From: CAYWMD01 sp964458575
GTDB lineage: Bacteria > Verrucomicrobiota > Verrucomicrobiia > Limisphaerales > JADLHS01
Length of the DNA: 64,000 nucleotides
Reading direction: 5' to 3'
Assembly: GCA_964458575.1 (NCBI GenBank)
Contig: CAYWMD010000008.1
Span: 105,552-169,551 of the forward strand
Under the pieces are notes generated by a model that saw only the letters and a list, made by a program, of their open reading frames with translations, was not told where the DNA came from and ran no database searches. Below, in pieces: positions 57,174-64,000 of the stretch (positions within the stretch are counted from its first letter, which is position 1; the number at the start of each line of letters is the position of its first letter). The translations under genes were made by a program, and so were the position numbers.

Positions 57174-59351
57174 ATGAAGCGACGCGTGGGCCCTGGGTTG
57201 GGGGTGGCGGGGCTGTGGTTGTGCGCCGGCGTTCGCGCGGCGGTGGCGGACCCGGAAGCCAGATGGCCTGAAGTCTTCACGAACGCCGCGCAAGTGCATG
57301 CCCTTTCCGCCGCCACCGCCAGCCAGGCCCTGCCCGTGCGGCTCGAAGGCGTGGTGACGCATTATCATGACCGCCTTGGCGACGGATTCTTTTTGCAGGA
57401 TGAAACCGACGGCATTTACGTCCGGCTGGAGGAGCAGAAGCCGGAGGTGCGGGCGGGCGACCGGGTGGTGATTGAAGGGGAAACCGGCGAGGGTGATTAC
57501 GCGCCGGTGGTGCGGCTGCGCGACCTGCGGCGGCTGGGGCGCGGCACCTTGCCGAAACCGGAGGTGGTCACGGCCACCATGCTCGCGACCGGCCGGTATG
57601 ATTCACGCCGCGTGGAGGTGCGCGGCATTGTGCGTTCGGCCGCCCCGGCGCCCACGGGCAACGCGCATTTGTCCGTGCAGTTGCGCTCCGCCGGGAAGGA
57701 CCTGTTGTTGGGGGTGAACCACTATGCGCTCGAAAGCACCAACCTGGTGGATGCGGAGGTCGTGGTGCGGGGTGTGGCCGCCGGCGTGTTCAGTTGGCAA
57801 CGGCAGTTGCTCGAACCCGTGGTGGTGGTGGAATCCGACGAGGATATCGAGGTGACCGCGCCGCCGCCGCGGCTTGCGGAACTGCCGGTGAAAACGATTC
57901 AATCCCTATTCCGCTATTCGCCGGGAGGTTTTCCGGAGCACCGCGTGCGGCTGCGCGGCCAGTTGCTGGGGCAACAAGCGGGGAAATGGCTGGCCGTGCG
58001 GGATGAGACCAGCGGCTTGTTCGTTGAATGGCCCGCCAGCGGCCAACCAGCCGTGGGGGACGAGGTTGAACTCATTGGTTTCCCTGAGATGCGGGAGCAA
58101 ACGCCCTGGCTGGTCAAACCCGTGCTGCGCCGGATCGGCGGCGGCCCGCCCGCCCTGGCGCTGGTCAGCAGCGTGACGAATGCCTTCCGGCATCCCTGCG
58201 AGTTGCACCGGATCGAGGGCACGCTGACCGGCCCGGCCCGACCCGGCGAGGGCAGTTGGGTGCTCAACCTGCGCCAGGGTGATGAAGCCTTCGAGGCGTG
58301 GTTGCCGGCCAGCGGCGGCCTGTTTCCGGCGGACTGGCGCGAGGGCGCGCGCTTGGCGGTGACGGGCATCACCGAACCGTTCTTCCTGCCCAGCCACCGG
58401 CCCACGATGACCACTTATCCGTTTCCGCGCGGATTGCGGTTGCACGCGCGTTCGCTGGCCGACGTGGAATTGGTGCGCGCCCCGCCGTTGTGGACTTCGC
58501 CCCGGCTCACCAAGACAGTGCTGATCAGTCTGGCGGGGGCGCTTCTGCTGCTGGGTTTGACGACGTTGGCGGCCGCGTTTCTGGCGCGGAAAAACGCGGC
58601 TCTGAGCGAAGCCCGCGAGCAATTGCGCGTCGCGCGCGACGAGCTGGCCCGGCGTTACACCGTCCGCACCGGCGAATGGCAGGAGGAACTGGCCGCGCGG
58701 CACGCGGCGGAGGCCGACTTCGCCTTGCTGACCGGCGAACGCACGCGGCTGGCGCGCGAGTTGCACGACACGCTGGAGCAGACGCTGGCCAGCACGGCGT
58801 TGCAACTGGACGCGGCCCGGGGGTTCTTCAACGAACAGCCGGCGGAGTCCGAGCGTCTGCTCGTCGCCGCGACGGAGCAGCTCCGCGAAAGCCAGTTGGA
58901 AGTGCGGCGCTCCGTCTGGAATCTACGGTCGGTCAAGCTGGAGGAAGCCACGCTCCCGGAGGCCTTGCAGCAACTGGGCAACGCCCTGGCCGAGACGCAC
59001 GGGCCCAAGGTCGAGGTGCGTTGCGAAGGCGAGCCGAGACACGTGCCCCCGGGCGTCGCCAGCCACCTGTTCCGCATTGCGCAGGAGGGCGTGACCAACG
59101 CGCTGAAACACGCCCAGGCCCGCAAGGTTGAAATTGTCCTGGCCTTCAGTCCGGCGACGGTGGAGTTGCGCGTCAACGATGACGGGCGCGGGTTCGACCC
59201 GGCGGCGGCGGCGGGGAACGGCCACTTTGGCCTGCGCGGTTTGCACGAGCGTGCGCGGGCGCTGGAAGCGGAATTGAAACTGGCTTCGGCACCCGGCCAG
59301 GGCGCGCAAATCCGGGTGACGGTGCCGGCGGCGCGATTGAAGGAGAACTGA
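57174..59351 (+). CDS. Sensor histidine kinase (NarX/HisKA_3 type) with exported sensor region
   Basis: About 725 residues. After a signal-like stretch (RRVGPGLGVAGLWLCAGVRA), the exported part has repeated OB-like beta domains (VRLEGVVTHYHDRLGDGFFL, VEVRGIVRSAA, VRLRGQLLGQQ). One membrane helix follows (TVLISLAGALLLLGLTTLAA), then a coiled segment. The kinase has the phospho-His in LARELHDTLEQTLAS and the ATPase motifs NALKHAQARKVEI and NDDGRGFDP. It should phosphorylate the response regulator encoded two bases downstream. In-frame ATGs at 57114 and 57150 are alternative starts. Confidence 0.9.
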   Translation: MKRRVGPGLGVAGLWLCAGVRAAVADPEARWPEVFTNAAQVHALSAATASQALPVRLEGVVTHYHDRLGDGFFLQDETDGIYVRLEEQKPEVRAGDRVVIEGETGEGDYAPVVRLRDLRRLGRGTLPKPEVVTATMLATGRYDSRRVEVRGIVRSAAPAPTGNAHLSVQLRSAGKDLLLGVNHYALESTNLVDAEVVVRGVAAGVFSWQRQLLEPVVVVESDEDIEVTAPPPRLAELPVKTIQSLFRYSPGGFPEHRVRLRGQLLGQQAGKWLAVRDETSGLFVEWPASGQPAVGDEVELIGFPEMREQTPWLVKPVLRRIGGGPPALALVSSVTNAFRHPCELHRIEGTLTGPARPGEGSWVLNLRQGDEAFEAWLPASGGLFPADWREGARLAVTGITEPFFLPSHRPTMTTYPFPRGLRLHARSLADVELVRAPPLWTSPRLTKTVLISLAGALLLLGLTTLAAAFLARKNAALSEAREQLRVARDELARRYTVRTGEWQEELAARHAAEADFALLTGERTRLARELHDTLEQTLASTALQLDAARGFFNEQPAESERLLVAATEQLRESQLEVRRSVWNLRSVKLEEATLPEALQQLGNALAETHGPKVEVRCEGEPRHVPPGVASHLFRIAQEGVTNALKHAQARKVEIVLAFSPATVELRVNDDGRGFDPAAAAGNGHFGLRGLHERARALEAELKLASAPGQGAQIRVTVPAARLKEN

Positions 59352-59353
59352 CC

Positions 59354-59989
59354 ATGCCCGTCTTTGACCCGCCCCTCACACTGCTCATCGTGGACGACCA
59401 TTTCGTCTTCCGCGCGGGCCTCCGGGCGGTGTTGAGCCTGCGCAAAGATTTCCGGGTGGTGGCCGAGGCCGACGACGCGGCCTCGGCGCTGGTCGAGTTC
59501 CGCCGGCACGCGCCGGCGGTGACCCTGATGGACCTGCGGTTGCCCGATGACACGGGCATCGTAGCGTTGCGGCGGATTCGGCAGGAGTTCCCGGCGGCGC
59601 GGGTGCTGATGCTGACGACGTTTGACGGCGATGAGGACATTCACCGGGCGCTGGAAGCGGGCGCGGGTGGCTACCTGCTCAAGAGCGTGCCCGGGCCGGA
59701 ATTGTTACGCGCCATCGAGGCGGCGGCGCTGGGCAAGCGCTACATCCCACCACAAGTGCAAAAGCGATTGGAGGAGCGCGCGACGTTTGGCGAGTTGACC
59801 GACCGCGAACGGGAAGTGCTGCCGTTTGTCGTGAAAGGGCTGACGAACAAGGACATTGCGCGGATACTCAAATTCACCGAATTCACCGCCAAGGCGCATG
59901 TGCGCAGCCTGCTCACCAAACTCGGCGCGGCGGACCGCACGGAACTCGTGGCCATCGCCGTGCAACGCGGTCTCGTGCATCTCGAATGA
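59354..59989 (+). CDS. NarL/FixJ-type response regulator
   Basis: A 211-residue protein. The receiver domain has LLIVDDHFVFRAGLRAVLSL, the phospho-Asp in VTLMDLRLPDDTG, and GYLLKSVPGPE. The LuxR-type output domain has LTDREREVLPFVVKGLTNKD and FTAKAHVRSLLTKLGAADRT. It is coupled to the histidine kinase by a two-base gap and forms a complete two-component system. Target genes are unknown. Confidence 0.94.
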   Translation: MPVFDPPLTLLIVDDHFVFRAGLRAVLSLRKDFRVVAEADDAASALVEFRRHAPAVTLMDLRLPDDTGIVALRRIRQEFPAARVLMLTTFDGDEDIHRALEAGAGGYLLKSVPGPELLRAIEAAALGKRYIPPQVQKRLEERATFGELTDREREVLPFVVKGLTNKDIARILKFTEFTAKAHVRSLLTKLGAADRTELVAIAVQRGLVHLE

Positions 59990-60088
59990 GCGTCACGATC
60001 CGGGGTTATCCTTTCGGACAATGGCGCAAAGATTCATCCCTGCTATAACGGTGCTGTAACTGATTCGACAAAACCGCACCGACCGGGC

Positions 60089-60871
60089 ATGAGCCTCAAA
60101 TTGACAGCGAGACATCGCCGAATACGGCAAGCCGCGTTCACCTTGATTGAGTTGCTGGTAGTGATCGCCATCATCGCCATTCTGGCGGCCATGCTGCTCC
60201 CAGCCCTCTCCAAGGCCAAGGAAAAGGCAATTCGCATCAGTTGCATGAACAACAACAAGCAGATTGGCCTGGCGTGTTTCATTTATGCAGGCGACAACAA
60301 CGACAGCTTGTTCGCCTACACACCGGGCGCCACCGCCTATTTGGCGTGGGACGTCCCGGAAGATCCGCTGATGAAGTCCATGCTCGCCAGCGGCGTGACG
60401 CGTAATACGCTGTATTGTCCGGCTAACCCGGATCAGAACAATGATACCCTATGGAACTGGAACATTACTACATTCCCAAACGGCACAACTTCCGGTTATC
60501 GTGTGACGGGATACGCCTTTACGTTCGCGAATACCCCGGGGATTTTGTCTTCGAACTGGAATATTAAGCTGTCAAGCCCGCCCGCCGGCCAAAGCGCGTC
60601 CACCCGGGTGCAAGTGGCGGACGCCACTATTTCGGATGTCGGTCAGAATTCGACGCTTCCCGGCTACCAAAGCGGCTACAACTGGACGAAAATACCGGGA
60701 GGATGGTTTGGCGTGTCTGGAAAATATCACCGGACCTCACACCTAATAAATGGTCGTCCGATGGGAGGCAACGTCACGATGCTTGATGGCCACACGGAAT
60801 GGCGGAAATTCAGCTACCCTATGCTGCCGCGCACGGATACGGCCTCCGGCTCCTACACTTTCTGGTGGTGA
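60089..60871 (+). CDS. Pseudopilin with H-x9-DG C-terminal signature (GspG/DUF1559-like)
   Basis: A 260-residue protein with leader RHRRIRQAAFTLIELLVVIA and helix IIAILAAMLLPALSKAKEKA. The ISCMNNNKQIGLACFIYAGD segment and the final HLINGRPMGGNVTMLDGHTE are hallmarks of the very abundant pseudopilin family in Verrucomicrobiota and Planctomycetota. It is cleaved by prepilin peptidase and anchored in the inner membrane. The specific role is unknown. It precedes a secreted three-module protein on the same strand. Confidence 0.9.
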   Translation: MSLKLTARHRRIRQAAFTLIELLVVIAIIAILAAMLLPALSKAKEKAIRISCMNNNKQIGLACFIYAGDNNDSLFAYTPGATAYLAWDVPEDPLMKSMLASGVTRNTLYCPANPDQNNDTLWNWNITTFPNGTTSGYRVTGYAFTFANTPGILSSNWNIKLSSPPAGQSASTRVQVADATISDVGQNSTLPGYQSGYNWTKIPGGWFGVSGKYHRTSHLINGRPMGGNVTMLDGHTEWRKFSYPMLPRTDTASGSYTFWW

Positions 60872-61083
60872 GTTTATGTGTTTTTTCAGAAACCGCTGCT
60901 CGCTAATGCATGGCCATCTTTCCAGCAACCGCAGCACCACCCGAGACTGTCCACGGTTTCTCGGACTGCCGCATGGGGCGAACCCGAATATTACGTCAAC
61001 AACAGAATTACTGCGTTCTCAACCACAACCGATTGATCAAGCAACTCTTCACCACTAAACAACCATCAATCCAAACTAACCCT

Positions 61084-63630
61084 GTGAAAACACCACAAAC
61101 TCAATCCACATTCAGTGGGCAGCCCTCCTTGTTCAACTGGCGTTGGACGGCATTGCTCGTCATTCTGGCCTGCCTGCTTGCTGGCAGAGCCACGGCCGGA
61201 ACTTTAACCGTGTCCAGCGCGCCGCTCAGTTCGAGCCCGCCCACGCCGATCAATTTAAGTGCCGAGGGTGATTTGGATTGGGCGCACTATGGTTCTTTTG
61301 CCAACAACGACTATGACCACAAAGCTGGCGTGACGCCGATGATTGGCTATCCCTCATTTACCGGCACGATCAACCAATTCAACAACGCCGCGGCCAAATG
61401 CAGTTGGGTGGATGGCGTGGTGGAGCAATCAATGGCTGGAACGACAACCGGAACTTTCATTTATGGGGCCATCGGGGTCGGATACCAATGGACGATACCG
61501 GCTTCGACGACCCCGGTCGTCTTGCACTTGTATCTCAGCACATACCTTGGTCCTGGGCAATTGACTTTCACCTTGAGCGACGGCAGCGCGCCTACGGTTG
61601 TGACCAATATCGCTGCGGATACCGCCCAGCGTGTTACCGCCACTTTCGCCGCCAATTCGGCCGCTCAAACTTTGACGGTTGATTATGTTACCACCACATT
61701 ATCTGGAAATAACATCGCTCTGATGTCGGCGTCCCTCTCCTCGGCGGCCGCCCTTCCATTAAGTGTTCCACAGCCTCAGCTCGGCAACGGCACGACCTTG
61801 CCGACGGGAAGCACGTTTCGCATTAATGCCAACCCCACTGGCGTTGCGGCCGATGGCTCGACAGCATTTGGTTATCAATGGCAGGTTAGTTTCAACGGAG
61901 GTGGCTACACTGACATTCCCGGGGCGACAAACAATCCGCTGCACACCACCGCTGGCGCAGCGGGCAGCTACAATTACCGGGTCGTGGTTACGAACAGTGT
62001 CCTCGGCGGTGCCGCGGTTACCAGTACCGCAACGACCACGCTGACGGTGACAACCCCCACCGGCACGATCGGAGTATCCAGTGCGGTCCTGCCGACGATT
62101 ACCCCGACACCTTTGGATATCAATCTCACGACCGAAGGCGCCACGGATTGGGCGTATTGGGGACTGACCGCTCCCAGTGGCTATGATACACGTGCGAATG
62201 TCATTGGTACCTACACCCAGATTGGAACGGACAGTGCGCTGCAACTGACCCCTACCGCCACGAGTTTTACCTGGACGGATGCGACCACTGCGAATAATCC
62301 GGTTGCGCAGACGAGGGACACAGCCGGCATGATCATAAATAATGGATATGAGCTCAGTATTCCGGCCCTCACCACTCCCAGACTGGTGAACATCTACGTT
62401 GCCGTGAAAAACGCCTATGCATACATTGAAGTTTCAATGAGCGACAATAGCGCGCCGCTTTTTGAGGCATACCCGACAACCACCACCGGCACGCTGCGCT
62501 ACTCCATTGCATATAACGCGGCGACGACGGGCAAGACGTTGAAAGTGCGGGTGAAGGAAATCGCCCGGTTTGCCAGTGGCGGACTGGTGGCGCTCCAGGC
62601 GGCCTCGCTCGAACCGGTTCCCACCTTGAGTGTTTCCAGTCTTATCACTACCCCCGGGACCAATGTGCTGGTCGGTCAGCCGCTGGTGTTTTCTCTCAAA
62701 CCATTTGAACCGTATGGCGCGCCGCCGTTTACTTATGTGTGGCAGCGCGACACCGGAACCGGCTACACAAACCTTCCAGATACGGGCAGTTCCGCCGCTT
62801 ACGCCGCGCGCAGCACGGTCGGCACTGATAACTGCCGCGTCATTGTCACCGGGTCGCAGGGGTCGGTAACCAGCGCCCCGACGGTGTTAACCGTTAACCC
62901 CATCACGTCAACATTGGTTGTCAGCAGGACGCCGATCGCCAATGGTTCAACCATTGCTCTTACTCCCGAGGGCATTCTGGACTGGAAGCATTGGGGCTTC
63001 GGTGGCGTGTCGGGTGTTGACCGCAAAGCCACGGGTGGAGGCCTCATCAGTGACTACACTTACATCGGTGTCAGCGCGCCCGCCTCCAGCACGCCGCCGG
63101 TTACCTACACTTGGACGGACGGCACCCCAAACGCGACGGGAAGCCACACTGGAGGGATTAAAGCCGTTGGTGCTGGGGAAGGTTTTCAGATCACGGTTCC
63201 GGCAGAATCCTATGAAAGAGTCCTCAATCTGTACAATACGTTAAACAGCTGCACCATGCATTTTGAAGCGTCGATGAGCGACAACAGCGCCTATATGTAT
63301 AGTGACGACTCCTGGTCGGGCAGCGGGAATAATTCCAGCCGCTGGCAGATCCGGTTTTCAAACTCAGCACCCGGCACGTACCTAAGAGTACGATTCTGGG
63401 ATCTTACCGGACTCCAGGTGGTCCTTAATTCGGCAACGCTGACTTACGGGAATATCAACGTGCAGGTGGAGCCGGCTGCCGGCGGACAAGTAAAGGTGAG
63501 CTGGCCCGTCGGTACGCTGCTGGAGGCGCCGGCGGTCACTGGCCCTTGGACCACGAATTTGACAGCTTCACCGTATCTATTTACCCCCACCACCGGGTCA
63601 GCAAAATTCTTCCGCGCCATCATTTACTAG
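61084..63630 (+). CDS. Secreted protein with three copies of an unrecognised domain separated by Ig-like domains
   Basis: An 848-residue exported protein (signal about residues 19-39, WTALLVILACLLAGRATAG). A domain of roughly 150 residues occurs three times, each with an EGxLDWxxxG start (EGDLDWAHYG, EGATDWAYWG, EGILDWKHWG). Each copy has a central SWVDG/TWTD motif, and all end L/MSDxSA (LSDGSAP, MSDNSAP, MSDNSAY). Ig-like segments (YQWQVSFNGGGYTDIPGATN, YVWQRDTGTGYTNLPDTG) lie between them. The start is a GTG at 61084. The role is unknown; binding of a surface polymer is a guess from domain style. Confidence 0.78.
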   Translation: MKTPQTQSTFSGQPSLFNWRWTALLVILACLLAGRATAGTLTVSSAPLSSSPPTPINLSAEGDLDWAHYGSFANNDYDHKAGVTPMIGYPSFTGTINQFNNAAAKCSWVDGVVEQSMAGTTTGTFIYGAIGVGYQWTIPASTTPVVLHLYLSTYLGPGQLTFTLSDGSAPTVVTNIAADTAQRVTATFAANSAAQTLTVDYVTTTLSGNNIALMSASLSSAAALPLSVPQPQLGNGTTLPTGSTFRINANPTGVAADGSTAFGYQWQVSFNGGGYTDIPGATNNPLHTTAGAAGSYNYRVVVTNSVLGGAAVTSTATTTLTVTTPTGTIGVSSAVLPTITPTPLDINLTTEGATDWAYWGLTAPSGYDTRANVIGTYTQIGTDSALQLTPTATSFTWTDATTANNPVAQTRDTAGMIINNGYELSIPALTTPRLVNIYVAVKNAYAYIEVSMSDNSAPLFEAYPTTTTGTLRYSIAYNAATTGKTLKVRVKEIARFASGGLVALQAASLEPVPTLSVSSLITTPGTNVLVGQPLVFSLKPFEPYGAPPFTYVWQRDTGTGYTNLPDTGSSAAYAARSTVGTDNCRVIVTGSQGSVTSAPTVLTVNPITSTLVVSRTPIANGSTIALTPEGILDWKHWGFGGVSGVDRKATGGGLISDYTYIGVSAPASSTPPVTYTWTDGTPNATGSHTGGIKAVGAGEGFQITVPAESYERVLNLYNTLNSCTMHFEASMSDNSAYMYSDDSWSGSGNNSSRWQIRFSNSAPGTYLRVRFWDLTGLQVVLNSATLTYGNINVQVEPAAGGQVKVSWPVGTLLEAPAVTGPWTTNLTASPYLFTPTTGSAKFFRAIIY

Positions 63631-63656
63631 GCCGGGATCAAATCAAATCAATCAAC

Positions 63657-63691
63657 GGGGAACCATCACGACCGGTGATGGTTCCCCTTTT
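63657..63691 (+). terminator. Intrinsic terminator
   Basis: A perfect 13-bp stem GGGGAACCATCAC/GTGATGGTTCCCC (63657-63669 and 63675-63687) with loop GACCG is followed by TTTT. It lies 27 bases after the stop of the three-module protein and before the next gene. Confidence 0.93.
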
Positions 63692-63700
63692 CGATAAGTC

Positions 63701-64000
63701 ATGAAGTACGTCAAGGCAGAGCGCGGGGGATTTTCCATTGATCGAGTTGCGGCTGCCGTTGCCCTGATCACCAGATCCATCACCAATGCCAAAACTTTTT
63801 CCTCCCTGCTGGTGGCCGTCATCGCTGTCGCGTCTGCCCGGGCGATGATCACCCCCGTGCCGGAGACAATTTCTAGCGCGGTCGAGGACCGGCAAGACTT
63901 CCAGATTCCCGACAGCGTGCATTTGGCCGGGTGGAAGGGCATTCGCTCCGCAGCCAGCATCACCAACCGGTTGGAAAAGGTGGATCTGGACCGGTTGGTT
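63701..64000 (+). CDS. Partial gene, possibly exosortase-associated (EpsI-like)
   Basis: The frame from the ATG at 63701 stays open to the right edge (100 codons). It starts KYVKAERGGFSIDRVAAAVA, continues with a hydrophobic segment (KTFSSLLVAVIAVASARAMI), and then TPVPETISSAVEDRQ and FQIPDSVHLAGWKGI. The hydrophobic leader followed by a P..L.GW motif resembles EpsI-type proteins that accompany exosortases. The window's PEP-CTERM proteins make that plausible. The match is weak and the gene is cut, so the call is tentative. Confidence 0.4.
   Translation, partial: MKYVKAERGGFSIDRVAAAVALITRSITNAKTFSSLLVAVIAVASARAMITPVPETISSAVEDRQDFQIPDSVHLAGWKGIRSAASITNRLEKVDLDRLV

Noticed and set aside
1..64000. 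tRNA, rRNA and known riboswitches
   Set aside because: I saw no cloverleaf with a T-loop GTTCRA pattern in a supported position, no rRNA segments, and no recognisable riboswitch core upstream of the MetE-like or transporter genes; a dedicated search could still find one.

Overview
The window is a GC-rich chromosomal contig from a Gram-negative bacterium with lipid A and LPS genes (lpxK, an lpxL-type acyltransferase, waaF). It also carries PEP-CTERM proteins, giant autotransporter-type beta-repeat proteins, 'FTLIELLVVIAIIAILAAML' prepilins, a GH89 alpha-N-acetylglucosaminidase, sialidase-like and AGE-type sugar enzymes, and TPR membrane proteins. This mix, together with the dispersed repeats, fits Verrucomicrobiota, most likely a Pedosphaera/Limisphaerales relative. 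That placement is inference; there is no rRNA here to confirm it. A run of 10 N at 52920-52929 marks a scaffold gap inside a repeat patch.

Layout. 1-8.4 kb: end of a beta-repeat surface protein, ychF, a LysM-amidase, an esterase, an FmdB zinc ribbon, a HAD phosphatase, a PEP-CTERM protein, nth-lplA, and an AGE-family epimerase. 8.4-11 kb: an ECF sigma/anti-sigma/secreted-protein operon. 11.4-16 kb: a DUF1016 nuclease, a propeller-like protein, an MFS transporter, and an overlapping DUF6883-DUF4926 pair. 16.3-26 kb: GH89 with a small lipoprotein, rpmE, prfA, a HAD enzyme, a proC remnant, a secreted TIM-barrel-like protein, a sialidase-like protein, and an Old Yellow Enzyme. 26-36 kb: a 5'-truncated RCC1/Ig protein, a small basic protein, gltS, an Arg/Pro-rich protein, an enolase-superfamily enzyme, a MetE-type protein, and a TPR membrane protein. 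36-41.4 kb: a polyamine cluster (type III decarboxylase, homospermidine synthase, deoxyhypusine-synthase-like protein, agmatine deiminase). 41.5-45.2 kb: a LuxR response regulator and a minor-pilin operon. 46-53 kb: a 1889-residue surface protein, a PEP-CTERM protein, and a repeat-filled gap. 53.7-60 kb: lpxK-lpxL-waaF and a two-component system. 60-64 kb: a pseudopilin, a three-module secreted protein, and the start of a possible exosortase-associated gene.

The most unusual content lies between and sometimes inside the genes. At least ten sequence classes of short dispersed elements occur, most built as inverted pairs of arms. In several classes each arm folds into its own small hairpin, and stem sequences differ between arms or copies while staying complementary. 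A second type is tandem heptanucleotides, three of which have exactly four perfect copies (CATTCAA, TTCGATG, AATCCGC). Several elements lie in frame within conserved genes: GH89, agmatine deiminase, the heptosyltransferase, and the N-termini of LplA, a prepilin and WaaF. They resemble the in-frame palindromic elements of Rickettsia.

Most genes are ordinary housekeeping or surface and carbohydrate functions. The polyamine genes probably act together (putrescine to homospermidine). The pilin operon probably supplies minor pilins, and the LPS genes form one overlapping transcription unit.
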